A stretch of DNA of 64,000 nucleotides from Streptomyces caeruleatus (GTDB lineage: Bacteria; Actinomycetota; Actinomycetes; Streptomycetales; Streptomycetaceae). This document shows, piece after piece, positions 38,180 to 46,473 of this stretch. Numbering within the stretch: the first letter of the stretch is position 1; each line of letters opens with the position of its first letter. A program made the position numbers and the translations under genes. The notes under the pieces are model-generated. The model did not search any database. It saw nothing but the letters and a program-made list of their open reading frames with translations, and was not told the origin of the DNA. The stretch covers positions 763-64,762 of the forward strand of contig NZ_KQ948927.1 in the NCBI RefSeq assembly GCF_001514235.1, read 5' to 3'.

Positions 38180-39909
38180 GACAGGGCCTCTCGCACCTCG
38201 GCGACCGTGAGCCACTTCTGCGGGGCCAGGATCTTGGCCACCTGCGGGGCGAAGGACGGGGACGCGACGACGACCTCCGGGGTCGGGCCGTCGGCGATCA
38301 CCTCACCGTCGGCCAGCAGGACGACCCGGTGCGCGAGCTCGGCGGCCAGCTCCACGTCGTGCGTGGCCAGCACGATGGCGTGGCCCCGGGCGGCCAGGTC
38401 GCGCAGCAGCGTGACGAGCCGGGCCTTCGCCGCGTAGTCCAGGCCGCGGGTCGGTTCGTCGAGGAGGAGAAGGGGCGGGTTCGCGGTCAGGACCACGGCC
38501 AGGGCGAGGGTGAGGCGCTGGCCCTCGGAGAGGTCGCGGGGGTGGGTGTCGTCCGCGATGCCCGGGCCGGGGAGGAGCTCGGCGACGAGGGCGCGGCAGG
38601 TGCCGGGGGCCGCGCCGGCGTCCTGGTCCGCGGCCGTGCACTCCGCCGCGACCGTGTCGGCGTAGAGGAGGTCGCGGGGTTCCTGGGGGACCAGGCCCAC
38701 GCGGCGTACGAGGTCCTTCGGGGCGGTCTCGTGGGGGACGGCTCCGTCGACGTGGACCGAGCCGGTGGTGGGCGGGACCAGGCCGACGAGGGTGTTGAGG
38801 AGGGTGGATTTGCCGGCGCCGTTGCGGCCCATGAGGGCGATGGTCTCGCCGGGGGTGACGGTGAGGTCTACGTGGCGTAGGGCGTGGATGTGGGCGCGGG
38901 TTACGGAGAGGGCCTGTATTTGGGCTGCGTAGGGGGTGGTTTGGGTGGTTGCGGTGCTGTTGCGCCTGAACCAGCGGTGGGGGGCGCCCAATGGGGTGGG
39001 GGGTGTCGGGCGTTGGCGGGTGCGGGTTGTGGGTGGTTGATCGCGCCCACGCGGCGGAGCCGCACATGTCACAGCCCCGCGCCCGTTTGAGGCGTTGGTG
39101 TCCCGCTCCTCCAGCTGTTGACGTAGGCCTGCTGCCTTGCGGCGGGCGTCCCTGACCGTCAGGGGCAAGGGGGACCATCCCGCCAGGCGGCCCAGCGCCA
39201 CCACCGGTGGGTAGACCGGAGAGACGGCCATGACCTCTGCCGGGGTGCCTACGGTGAGGGTGGGGAGGAGGGCTATGCGGTCGGCGTACTGGATGACCCG
39301 TTCCAGGCGGTGTTCGGCCATCAGAACCGTCGTGCCCAGGTCGTGGACGAGGCGTTGGAGGACCGCGAGGACCTCCTCGGCGGCGGCGGGGTCCAGGGCG
39401 GAGGTGGGCTCGTCGAGGACGAGGACCTTGGGGTGGGGGGTGAGGACCGAGCCGATGGCGACACGTTGTTGCTGGCCGCCGGAGAGGGTGGCGATGGGGC
39501 GGTCGCGGAGGCCGGTGAGGCCCAGGAGGTCGAGGGTCTCCTCGACACGACGCCGCATGACGTCAGGGGCGAGCCCCAACGACTCCATGCCGTACGCGAG
39601 TTCGTCCTCGACCGTGTCCGTGACGAAGTGGGAGAGCGGATCCTGGCCGACCGTGCCCACGACGTCCGCCAGCTCGCGGGGCTTGTGACTGCGAGTGTCC
39701 CGGCCCGCCACCGTGACACGACCGCGCAGCGTACCGCCGGTGAAGTGCGGCACAAGGCCGCTGACGGCCCCGAGCACCGTTGACTTGCCCACACCCGACG
39801 GGCCGACCAGCAGAACCAGCTCGCCCTCGGGCACCTCGAAGTCGATCCCCTGGACGGTGGGTTCGAGGGCGCCGTCGTAGGTCACCGATACGTCCTCGAA
39901 GCGGATCAC
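38176..39909 (-). CDS. ECF transporter ATPase with two fused ABC domains; repeat-derived linker
   Basis: 577 residues. ABC 1 has Walker A LLVGPSGVGKSTVL, signature LSGGQQQR and Walker B VLVLDEPTSALD. ABC 2 has MGRNGAGKSTLL, LSEGQRLTLA and LLLLDEPTRGLD with a switch His after it (ATHDVELA). It powers the EcfT/S complex. The ~75-residue linker between the domains contains NGRGAVTCAAPPRGRDQPP, the translation of an inverse family B repeat (39035-39090), so a dispersed DNA repeat has been taken up in frame. GTG 39909 overlaps the EcfT stop (GTGA). Confidence 0.9.
   Translation of the reverse strand: MIRFEDVSVTYDGALEPTVQGIDFEVPEGELVLLVGPSGVGKSTVLGAVSGLVPHFTGGTLRGRVTVAGRDTRSHKPRELADVVGTVGQDPLSHFVTDTVEDELAYGMESLGLAPDVMRRRVEETLDLLGLTGLRDRPIATLSGGQQQRVAIGSVLTPHPKVLVLDEPTSALDPAAAEEVLAVLQRLVHDLGTTVLMAEHRLERVIQYADRIALLPTLTVGTPAEVMAVSPVYPPVVALGRLAGWSPLPLTVRDARRKAAGLRQQLEERDTNASNGRGAVTCAAPPRGRDQPPTTRTRQRPTPPTPLGAPHRWFRRNSTATTQTTPYAAQIQALSVTRAHIHALRHVDLTVTPGETIALMGRNGAGKSTLLNTLVGLVPPTTGSVHVDGAVPHETAPKDLVRRVGLVPQEPRDLLYADTVAAECTAADQDAGAAPGTCRALVAELLPGPGIADDTHPRDLSEGQRLTLALAVVLTANPPLLLLDEPTRGLDYAAKARLVTLLRDLAARGHAIVLATHDVELAAELAHRVVLLADGEVIADGPTPEVVVASPSFAPQVAKILAPQKWLTVAEVREALS
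39035..39090 (+). repeat. family B repeat inside the ECF ATPase linker
   Basis: GATCGCGCCCACGCGGCGG, then AGCCGCACATGTCACAG, then CCCCGCGCCCGTTT, preceded by the usual GGCGGGTGCGGGTTG head (39016-39030). It lies in the coding region of the ATPase on the opposite strand and keeps the frame open. Confidence 0.85.
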
Positions 39910-41078
39910 GACGGCTCCTTGGGGGTGAGGAAGGCGGGCAGGAGGCCGAGGAGTACGGCTGCTGCGGGCCAGAGGGGGAGGGTGGGGGCGGTCAGGGGGA
40001 TGACGCCGGGGTGCAGTGACCCGGGGTCCCGGGAGGCGGCCAGGGTGAGCAGCGCGGCGACCGCGACGCCGGAGGCGGTGACCAGCCAGGCACGGGCGTC
40101 CCACGGGTCGGGGCGGTAGCGGGTACGCGGGGTGCGGCGGCCCCCGAGCCACAGGCCGGCCAGCGCGGAGGCCAGGCCGGCGAGGAGGACGGGGAGGCCG
40201 TAGGCGGCGCCCTGGGCGGTGAGCAGGCCGTACGTTCCGGCGCAGACGCCCAGGAGACCGCCGAGGGTGAGGGCGGTGGTGGTACGGCGGACGGCGGCCG
40301 GCACCTGTGCGGTACGGCCGTAACCGCGCGCGTCCATCGCCGCGGCCAGAGCGACCGAACGCTCCAACGCGCCCTCCAGCACCGGCAGCCCGACCTGCAG
40401 GAGACCGCGGATACCGTGGTCCGGTCGGCCACGCAGCCGACGCGCGGCCCGCAAGCGCTGGGCATCGGCGATCAGGTTCGGCGCGAAGGTGAGCGCGACG
40501 ACCACCGCCACGCCCATCTCGTACAGCGCGCCCGGGAGCGACTTCAGCAGCCGGGCGGGGTTCGCGAGCGCGTTCGCCGCGCCCACACAGATCAGCAACG
40601 TGGCGAGCTTCAGCCCGTCGTACAGGGCGAACACCAGCGCTTCCACCGTCACCGCGCCGCCCAGACGGATCCCCTGCGCCCAGTCGGGGAGAGGCACTTC
40701 GGGGAGCGTGACGACCGTGTGCGTGCCGGGGATGGGGGACCCCAGGGCCACGGCGAAGAAGAGCCGGACGAGCAGCACGGCAAGGGCGAGCTTCACGAAG
40801 GCGGCGTAGGAGCGGGCCCAGGGCGCGTTCGAGCGACAGGTCGCCACCACGTAGGCCGAGGTCGCGATGAGGAGGGCGAGGAGGAGGGGGTTCGTGGTCC
40901 GGGTGGCGGCAACCCCGAGGGAGAGAGCCCAAAGCCACCAGGCGCCGGGATGGACAACGCCCTGAAGGGGCGCGGGGCTGTGACATGTGCGGCTCCGCCG
41001 CGTGGGCGCGACCAGCCACGATGGCGCCGCACCCTCGGAACGACCCTTCGTCCCCCTTCCTACGGAGCCCTCACCCAT
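39906..41078 (-). CDS. ECF transporter transmembrane (T) component
   Basis: 390 residues. The conserved core starts at VHPGAWWLWALSLGVA, with hydrophobic helices, ANALANPARLLKSLPGALYEMGVAVVVAL and the EcfT signature AMDARGYGRTAQVP (A-R-G coupling motif), then a last group of helices. The only start in frame upstream of the core is ATG 41078, which overlaps the preceding stop (ATGGGTGA). This gives a 47-residue N-terminal extension encoded by a family B repeat (WLVAPTRRSRTCHSPAPLQG). Its stop overlaps the ATPase start. Confidence 0.85.
   Translation of the reverse strand: MGEGSVGRGTKGRSEGAAPSWLVAPTRRSRTCHSPAPLQGVVHPGAWWLWALSLGVAATRTTNPLLLALLIATSAYVVATCRSNAPWARSYAAFVKLALAVLLVRLFFAVALGSPIPGTHTVVTLPEVPLPDWAQGIRLGGAVTVEALVFALYDGLKLATLLICVGAANALANPARLLKSLPGALYEMGVAVVVALTFAPNLIADAQRLRAARRLRGRPDHGIRGLLQVGLPVLEGALERSVALAAAMDARGYGRTAQVPAAVRRTTTALTLGGLLGVCAGTYGLLTAQGAAYGLPVLLAGLASALAGLWLGGRRTPRTRYRPDPWDARAWLVTASGVAVAALLTLAASRDPGSLHPGVIPLTAPTLPLWPAAAVLLGLLPAFLTPKEPS
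40966..41019 (-). repeat. family B repeat inside the EcfT N-terminus
   Basis: Inverse copy on the plus strand: AAGGGGCGCGGGGCTGTGAC, then ATGTGCGGCTCCGCCGCG, then TGGGCGCGACCAGCC. It lies between the upstream gene's stop and the first conserved EcfT residues. Confidence 0.85.
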
Positions 41079-41715
41079 CCCTACGCCGCCGCACCTGCCA
41101 GACCCCCGCCGCCCCCAGCACAACGACCACCGCGATCCCGGCCACCAGGCCAAGAGACGGACCGCCGCCCGAGGCCCCCGACGCCTCCTTCTTCTGCTCG
41201 CCCTCAACCACCGGCTCCCCACACCCCTTCGCCGGATACCCCGAGATTGCGCACAACAAAGCGTTCGTGTCGTACCGCAGCGGCTTCGCCACAGCGGCCA
41301 GCGCCTCCGCCGTGGTCGCCTCCGGCGACACCCGCGCGCACGCGGTACGGCGAGCCGGCGGGGCCTCCCCCGACGGGGCGTCCGCGGCCGTACCGAAGTC
41401 GATGACCAGAGCCACCCGCTTCGTGCCGTCCCGCGCGGGCGTCCGCGCACAGATCACGGCGAACTCGGCGGCGCCCCTCGGCCGGGCGGCGTCGTTCGAG
41501 TCCTCGCTGACCGCGAAGCGGAAGCCCTGGACGTCGCCGTCGGAGGGGCGGGCGAGGGAGGGGCCCTGGGTCGCGTACGTCCACCGTTCGCCGTCGCGGT
41601 CCCAGAAGGACCAGTAGCGGTAACCGGTCGCCTGCGCCTGGGCGGCGCCGGTCAGGACGACCAGTACGGCCAGGACGAGCGTGAGAGCGCGGCGGCGGAT
41701 CACGGTGACCTTCAC
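41071..41715 (-). CDS. secreted, membrane-anchored protein of the cobalamin operon (SCO2321/2322-like)
   Basis: 214 residues. The signal peptide (RRRALTLVLAVLVVLTGAAQA) is followed by a ~150-residue extracellular domain (YRYWSFWDRDGERWTYATQG, FRFAVSEDSND) with four Cys (VICART, RTACARV, LLCAISG, KGCGEP). A Gly/Ser-rich linker and a C-terminal transmembrane helix (LGLVAGIAVVVVLGAAGVW) with a basic tail follow. GTG 41715 overlaps the upstream stop (GTGA). I do not know its fold. Its position between the toroid protein and the transporter suggests a surface partner in cobalamin capture. Confidence 0.7.
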   Translation of the reverse strand: MKVTVIRRRALTLVLAVLVVLTGAAQAQATGYRYWSFWDRDGERWTYATQGPSLARPSDGDVQGFRFAVSEDSNDAARPRGAAEFAVICARTPARDGTKRVALVIDFGTAADAPSGEAPPARRTACARVSPEATTAEALAAVAKPLRYDTNALLCAISGYPAKGCGEPVVEGEQKKEASGASGGGPSLGLVAGIAVVVVLGAAGVWQVRRRRDG

Positions 41716-42953
41716 TTGCCCTTGTTGCGGCCGCTGAGCAGGAAGCCGATGCCGATGCCGACGACCAGGAAGATGCCGACGTACCACCAGACGCCGAACG
41801 GGCTGTCGCCGTCCTCCTTCTCCTCGTCCTCGGAGGGCTTCGCCGACGCCGTGACCGACGCGTTCGGCGCGGACGCGGACTGCGGGGCGGGCCCCGTCGC
41901 GTTGAGCTGCTTGACGAGGTCGGTGTCGCCGAAGTCACGCGGGTCGATGCCGGCGGCGTGCGCGGCGAAGATCAGCTGGGCGTAGGCGGCGGGACCGCTC
42001 TGCTCGGCCCACGCGGCGTAGTGCTGCTCCAGCCAGACCAGGACCTCCCGGCCCCGCTGGGTCAGGCCCGCGGCGGAGAGCGCCACCACGGCGTCGGCGG
42101 TGTTGCCGTAGTCCGGCTGGTCCTTGGCCCCGGGCAGCACGGACTTCAGGTAGCCGGTCCCGCTCATGCCGCGGGCGAGGTGGACGGCACCGTTGAGGGC
42201 CGCGTCGGCGGGCGTCGGGGTCTTGCCGCCGAGGCACTTCCGGGTGCTCGCGGGGGCCTTGCCCGCGGCCGCCACGAGCCCCTGGCCGAGGACGCCGACC
42301 ACGCCCGCGGCGGTCGCGTCGGCGTTGGCCGCCAGCGCGCCCTTCTTGTCGGGCTGGAACGCGAACGCCCCCGCGTCCTCGTCGCCGCACGGCAGGGACA
42401 GCTTCAGCAGGGCGTCGTACGGCGACTTGCCCGCCTTGCGCACGTCCGCGGGCTTCTCACCGACGGCGGCGAGCGCGCCGATCACGACGGACGTCGAGTT
42501 CGCGTCACTCGCGCCGCCCGGCATGTACCCCCAGCCGCCGTCCTTGTTCTGCACGGACTTCAGCCACTCCACCGCCTTGCCGGTCGCCGTGTCGTGGCCG
42601 TCGAGCGCGGCGAGCGCCTGGACGGCGGCGGCCGTGTTGTTGGTGTCGACCGGCGTCTTCGCGTCGCAGGCCTTCGAGACGTCGGCACGGAACGGGGCGA
42701 ACCCGCCGTCGGCGCACTGCTGCCCGGCGAGCCACTCCACGGCCTTCGCGGCCGGCTTCACGTCCACCGTGTCCTGGGCGAGCAGCGCGAGCGACTGGCG
42801 CCACACGCCGTCGTACGTGGGGTCCGTGGTGCCGTACAGCCCGGACGGGAGGGCGACGGACGGCGACGGGGACGGGTCGGCGGCGAAGGCGGGCGTGACC
42901 GTGCCGATCACGGTGACGGCGGCCAGGACCGCGGCGCTGCGGCGGACGTACAT
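41712..42953 (-). CDS. secreted alpha/alpha-toroid protein (terpene-cyclase/prenyltransferase-repeat, transcobalamin-like fold), first gene of the cobalamin operon
   Basis: 413 residues. A signal peptide is followed by repeats with Q-x-C-A-D-G-G-F, QNKDGGWGYM and NTADAVVAL, typical of the alpha6/alpha6 toroid of squalene/prenyltransferase-repeat proteins. The C-terminal part has a charged linker and a transmembrane helix (VWWYVGIFLVVGIGIGFLL) with a basic tail. It should be displayed on the cell surface. Catalytic DxDD of cyclases is absent. As animal transcobalamin/intrinsic factor use the same toroid, and the gene lies behind a B12 riboswitch, a B12-binding role is proposed. ATG 42953. Confidence 0.75.
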   Translation of the reverse strand: MYVRRSAAVLAAVTVIGTVTPAFAADPSPSPSVALPSGLYGTTDPTYDGVWRQSLALLAQDTVDVKPAAKAVEWLAGQQCADGGFAPFRADVSKACDAKTPVDTNNTAAAVQALAALDGHDTATGKAVEWLKSVQNKDGGWGYMPGGASDANSTSVVIGALAAVGEKPADVRKAGKSPYDALLKLSLPCGDEDAGAFAFQPDKKGALAANADATAAGVVGVLGQGLVAAAGKAPASTRKCLGGKTPTPADAALNGAVHLARGMSGTGYLKSVLPGAKDQPDYGNTADAVVALSAAGLTQRGREVLVWLEQHYAAWAEQSGPAAYAQLIFAAHAAGIDPRDFGDTDLVKQLNATGPAPQSASAPNASVTASAKPSEDEEKEDGDSPFGVWWYVGIFLVVGIGIGFLLSGRNKGK

Positions 42954-43064
42954 GATCGGCGGATGCCCTTCCCTCAAGGGGCCGGGCAGCACAGGGAAGA
43001 CCCCCGGGCGGCTCGGCTCCGTATACCTCGACGGTGCCGCGCTCCGGCGGGCTGCCGGGGCACG

Positions 43065-43215
43065 TGAGCCGGTCACGAATCCGTACGGGGCGATCCGGCT
43101 CACCGGCCTGCTACGACCGGTTCACGATGGGGGTACCACCCAGGCCCTCAAGGCACTGGGGGAGGGTCAGCGCCGGATTTGCACCGGCTTCCCCCTGTAC
43201 GTACGGGTGTGATGA
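43065..43215 (-). ncRNA. cobalamin riboswitch
   Basis: On the minus strand, GGGGGAAGCCGGTGCAAATC, CGGCGCTGACCC and then CCCCCAGTGCC give the conserved GGGAA-x-CCGGUG-x-AAAUCCGG-x-GCUGACCC core of the cobalamin aptamer. Downstream, TGAGCCGGATCGCCCCG (~43085-43101) fits the B12 box. It is followed by the leader of the toroid-protein gene (start 42953). High cobalamin would switch the five-gene operon off. Confidence 0.88.
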
Positions 43216-43287
43216 CGACGCGGCCACTCTACCGGCCCGTAGCCAAGCGGCTGAGGGGAGGCTGTGAGCGGCGGCGGGCCGGCGGGG

Positions 43288-44331
43288 CTACAGCGACGGA
43301 CGGGCCGAGGCCACGTACGTCACCGGCTCGCTCCCCGCCACCGCCTCCGCCCGTCCCAGCTTCACCAGCCGGCGCAGATGGGCCTCGGCCTCCGCGATGG
43401 CGATGTTCCGGGAGCCGTAGGGGATATGGGACCAGGGGCGGTTCCACTCCATGCGTTCCGCGAGCTGCCAGGGGGTGAGGGGTTCGGCGAGGAGGGCCTG
43501 GAGGTCGGTGAGGCGGGACTCGTGGTGGGTCAGCAACTCCCGTACGCGGGCGGGGGCGTCGGTGAACGTGTGCTGGTGGGCCGGGAGGACCTCGGCGGGG
43601 GCGAGGCGGGCGACGCGTTCGAGGGAGGCGAGGTAGTCGCCGAGGGGGTCGGTGACAGTCGTGTCGTCGGGGTCCTCGTACAGGCCGATGTGCGGGGTGA
43701 TCTCGGGGAGGAGGTGGTCGCCGGAGAACAGGCGGCCGTGGCCGGGGAGCCGGGCCGGGTGCTCCTCCTCCAGGTGCAGGCAGACGTGGCCGGGGGTGTG
43801 GCCCGGCGTCCAGATCGCGCGCAGGCGGCGGCCGGGGAGGTCGAGGAGTTCGCCGGGGACGATCTCGCGGTCGGGGGCGGCGGGGGAGAGGCCGGGGAGG
43901 GTGCTCGGGCGGTGGGCGGTGCGCAGGGGGGCCACATGGGCGTCGGGGGCGCCGGCCGCGGTGAGCTTGGCCGCCATGTAGGAGAACCAGCGCCCCGGCC
44001 GGGTCGCGCGGGTGCGCCGTACGATCGCCGCGTCCGCCGCGTGCATCGCGATCCACGCGCCGGAGGCCTCGCGCACCGTGCCCGACAGGCCGTGGTGGTC
44101 GGGGTGGTGGTGGGTGATCACCACGCCGTGGATGTCACCGGGCGCGGTGCCGCAGGCCACGAGCCCTTCGGCGAGCGTGTCCCAGGACGTCGGGTCGTCC
44201 CAGCCGGTGTCGACGAGCACCGGGCCGCGGTCGGTGTCGACGACGTACACGAGCGTGTGGCCGAGCGGGTTGTCCGGGATGGGGACCTGGATGGACTTCA
44301 CGCCGCCGCCGTGGTCGTACACCGTCGCCAT
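43288..44331 (-). CDS. metallo-beta-lactamase fold hydrolase (glyoxalase II-like)
   Basis: 347 residues. The metal motif is VVITHHHPDHHG, with further ligands in TPGHTPGHVCLHL, the Asp of FSGDHLLPEITPH and the His of LPAHQHTF. A helical C-terminal domain follows (LAERMEWNRPWSHIPYGS..., HLRRLVKLGRAEAV), the type called BLACT_WH (winged helix). It probably hydrolyses a thioester or lactone. ATG 44331 follows GGGGAGCCC. The gene is divergent from the aldehyde dehydrogenase and shares with it a 208-bp region with two KstR-like sites, suggesting a role in the same degradation. Confidence 0.82.
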   Translation of the reverse strand: MATVYDHGGGVKSIQVPIPDNPLGHTLVYVVDTDRGPVLVDTGWDDPTSWDTLAEGLVACGTAPGDIHGVVITHHHPDHHGLSGTVREASGAWIAMHAADAAIVRRTRATRPGRWFSYMAAKLTAAGAPDAHVAPLRTAHRPSTLPGLSPAAPDREIVPGELLDLPGRRLRAIWTPGHTPGHVCLHLEEEHPARLPGHGRLFSGDHLLPEITPHIGLYEDPDDTTVTDPLGDYLASLERVARLAPAEVLPAHQHTFTDAPARVRELLTHHESRLTDLQALLAEPLTPWQLAERMEWNRPWSHIPYGSRNIAIAEAEAHLRRLVKLGRAEAVAGSEPVTYVASARPSL

Positions 44332-44388
44332 GGGCTCCCCAATCGCCGCGACATGTCCCGGCCGTGAAGGACTCCCGGTCACTATAAC

Positions 44389-44402
44389 TAGAACGGGTTT
44401 CG
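44389..44402 (+). promoter_or_regulatory. KstR-like operator before the MBL hydrolase
   Basis: TAGAACGGGTTTCG matches TnnAACnnGTTnnA in 8 of 9 fixed positions, 58 bp before the hydrolase start. Confidence 0.5.
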
Positions 44403-44465
44403 ATGGGAGCCCGAGTCACCTACCAAGTGGGCGGGAGGCGTGTGCGGTCCGTGGACTCCTCCGGG

Positions 44466-44484
44466 TGGAACTGGTATCAGTTCC
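44466..44484 (+). promoter_or_regulatory. palindromic KstR-like operator before the aldehyde dehydrogenase
   Basis: GGAACTGGTATCAGTTCC (44467-44484) is a perfect 7-bp inverted repeat, and TGGAACTGGTATCA matches TnnAACnnGTTnnA in 8 of 9 fixed positions. It lies 56 bp before the start codon. Confidence 0.55.
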
Positions 44485-44539
44485 TGAAACAGCGTCAGAA
44501 ACCAAGGAATCCGCTCCAGCTCCGCAGGAGGCGTCGGCC

Positions 44540-45997
44540 ATGACCGAGCTCGTGGAACACGGACAGCTGATCATCGGCGGGGAGTTGACCGACCCCCTGG
44601 GCCAGGACGTCATCGAGGTCGTCTCGCCGCACACGGAAGAGGTCATCGGACGCGTCCCGCACGCCTCGCCCGCCGACGTCGACCGGGCGGTCGCGGTGGC
44701 GCGGAAGGCGTTCGACGAGGGACCCTGGCCGCGGATGAGCCTCGACGAGCGGATCGAGGTCGTCACCCGCATCAAGGACGGAATCGCCGTACGGCACGAG
44801 GAGATCGCCCGCGTCATCTCCGCCGAGAACGGCTCCCCGTACTCCTGGAGCGTCCTCGCGCAGGCGCTCGGCGCGATGATGGTGTGGGACGCGGCGATCA
44901 CGGTCGCGCGGAACTTCACGTACGAGGAGCGGCGCGACGGTGTCCTCGGCAGGATCCTCGTCCGGCGCGAGCCGGTCGGCGTCGTCGCGGCCGTCGTCCC
45001 CTGGAACGTCCCGCAGTTCGTCGCCGCCGCCAAGCTCGCGCCCGCGCTGCTCACCGGCTGCACGGTGGTGCTGAAGCCGTCCCCGGAATCGCCGCTCGAC
45101 GCCTATCTCCTCGCCGAGATCGCCAAGGACGCCGGGCTGCCGGAGGGGGTCCTGTCCATCCTCCCGGCCGACCGCGAGGTGAGCGAGTACCTGGTCGGGC
45201 ACCCCTCCGTCGACAAGGTCTCCTTCACCGGTTCCGTCGCCGCAGGCAAGCGCGTCATGGAGGTCGCGGCCCGCAATCTCACCCGCGTGACACTGGAGTT
45301 GGGCGGCAAGTCCGCGGCCGTCGTCCTGCCGGACGCGGACGTCGCGGCGACCGTCGCCGGAGTCGTCCCGGCGGCCTGGATGAACAACGGCCAGGCCTGC
45401 GTGGCCCAGACCCGGATCCTGCTCCCGCGCTCCCGCTACGACGAGTTCGCCGAGGCCTTCGCCGCGGCGGCCGGCGCGCTGGTGGTCGGCGACCCGCTGG
45501 ACCCGGCGACCCAGGTGGGCCCGCTGGTGGCGGAGCGGCAGCAGCGCAGGAACCTCGACTACATCCGGATCGGCCAGGAGGAGGGCGCCAAGATCCTCAC
45601 CGGCGGCGGGCGTCCGGCCGGTCTGGACAAGGGCTGGTACGTCGAGCCGACCCTCTTCGGCGACGTCGACAACTCCATGCGGATCGCGCGAGAGGAGATT
45701 TTCGGCCCCGTCATCTGCCTGCTGCCCTACGGCGACGAGTCCGAGGCCGTGAAGATCGCGAACGACTCCGACTACGGCCTGAGCGGCAGCGTCTGGACGG
45801 CCGACACCGGGCACGGCATCGAGGTCGCCCGCCAGGTCCGTACCGGAACGTACTCGGTGAACACCTTCAGCCTGGACATGCTGGGCCCCTTCGGCGGCTA
45901 CAAGAACTCCGGCCTGGGGCGGGAGTTCGGCCCCGAGGGCTTCGGCGAGTACCTGGAGCACAAGATGATCCACCTCCCGGCGGGCTGGGAGGCGTAG
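44540..45997 (+). CDS. NAD-dependent aldehyde dehydrogenase
   Basis: 485 residues. It shows VPWNVPQFVAAAKLAPAL, VVLKPSPESPLDA, FTGSVAAGKRVM, the general base in VTLELGGKSA (Glu), the catalytic Cys in NNGQACVAQTR and REEIFGPVICLLPYGDESEAV, all in order. The ORF is open 500 bp upstream, but ATG 44540 with AGGAGG 8 bases before it and the family length argue for this start. It forms an operon with the ferredoxin 3 bases downstream. It is probably an oxidiser of the aldehyde formed from P450-oxidised sterol/alkyl substrate. Confidence 0.9.
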   Translation: MTELVEHGQLIIGGELTDPLGQDVIEVVSPHTEEVIGRVPHASPADVDRAVAVARKAFDEGPWPRMSLDERIEVVTRIKDGIAVRHEEIARVISAENGSPYSWSVLAQALGAMMVWDAAITVARNFTYEERRDGVLGRILVRREPVGVVAAVVPWNVPQFVAAAKLAPALLTGCTVVLKPSPESPLDAYLLAEIAKDAGLPEGVLSILPADREVSEYLVGHPSVDKVSFTGSVAAGKRVMEVAARNLTRVTLELGGKSAAVVLPDADVAATVAGVVPAAWMNNGQACVAQTRILLPRSRYDEFAEAFAAAAGALVVGDPLDPATQVGPLVAERQQRRNLDYIRIGQEEGAKILTGGGRPAGLDKGWYVEPTLFGDVDNSMRIAREEIFGPVICLLPYGDESEAVKIANDSDYGLSGSVWTADTGHGIEVARQVRTGTYSVNTFSLDMLGPFGGYKNSGLGREFGPEGFGEYLEHKMIHLPAGWEA

Positions 45998-46000
45998 GGG

Positions 46001-46234
46001 ATGGGCGACCGCTGGCACATCGAGGTAGACCGGTCGGTGTGCATCGGCTCGGCCCAGTGCGTCCATCACGCCCCCGACGGCTTCCACCTCGACACCGCCC
46101 GCCAGTCCCACCCGGCCGACCCGGAGACGGACGCCAACGAGAAGATCCTGGCCGCGGCGGAGAGCTGCCCGGTGGAGGCGATCGTGATCACGGTGCTGGG
46201 GAGTGGGGAGCCGGTGTTCCCGCCGGAGGAATAG
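46001..46234 (+). CDS. 3Fe-4S ferredoxin (P450 redox partner type)
   Basis: 77 residues. CIGSAQCVHHAP (Cys, Cys, with the second cluster Cys position replaced by His/Ala as usual in 3Fe-4S forms of actinomycete P450 partners) and CPVEAI near the end give the cluster ligands. ATG 46001 directly follows the aldehyde dehydrogenase stop with a GTAGGGG site. It is likely the electron donor of the CYP125-like P450 11 kb away, as both are within the supposed KstR regulon. Confidence 0.87.
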   Translation: MGDRWHIEVDRSVCIGSAQCVHHAPDGFHLDTARQSHPADPETDANEKILAAAESCPVEAIVITVLGSGEPVFPPEE

Positions 46235-46296
46235 TGAAAAATATCCTATTTGGGGTGTTCCATATGGGCTTGGGAGTTCTATCCTGGTAGTGGCCT

Positions 46297-46463
46297 ACGG
46301 GACGAGTGAGGGAGTCCGAACCGGAGTAGCCGACGCTGGCAGGAAGCAGACGGTTTCCGCCGGTGCCGACGTCGACGGTCCGGGCTGAGAGGCCGGAAGG
46401 CAGCAGCAGGGCCGGAAGGCGACCCCCAGAACCTGATCCGGACAATACCGGCGAAGGGAACCC
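46297..46463 (+). ncRNA. TPP riboswitch without a thiamine gene (orphan)
   Basis: Contains GGGCTGAGAGG (46382-46392) and ACCCCCAGAACCTGATCCGG, then ACAATACCGGCGAAGGGA, the highly conserved 3' half of the thi-box. A long stem insert is present in the P3 position (46320-46380, GGTTTCCGCCGG etc.). The 5' limit is approximate. The next genes on this strand are not thiamine genes: kstR lies on the opposite strand and the next plus-strand gene is at 47331. It is therefore an orphan. Confidence 0.85.
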
Positions 46464-46473
46464 GTCTCGTAGG

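Noticed and set aside
38176..41019. 947-codon version of the ECF ATPase
   Set aside because: The frame is open upstream through EcfT, but the conserved ABC start (GTG 39909 overlapping the EcfT stop) defines the gene.
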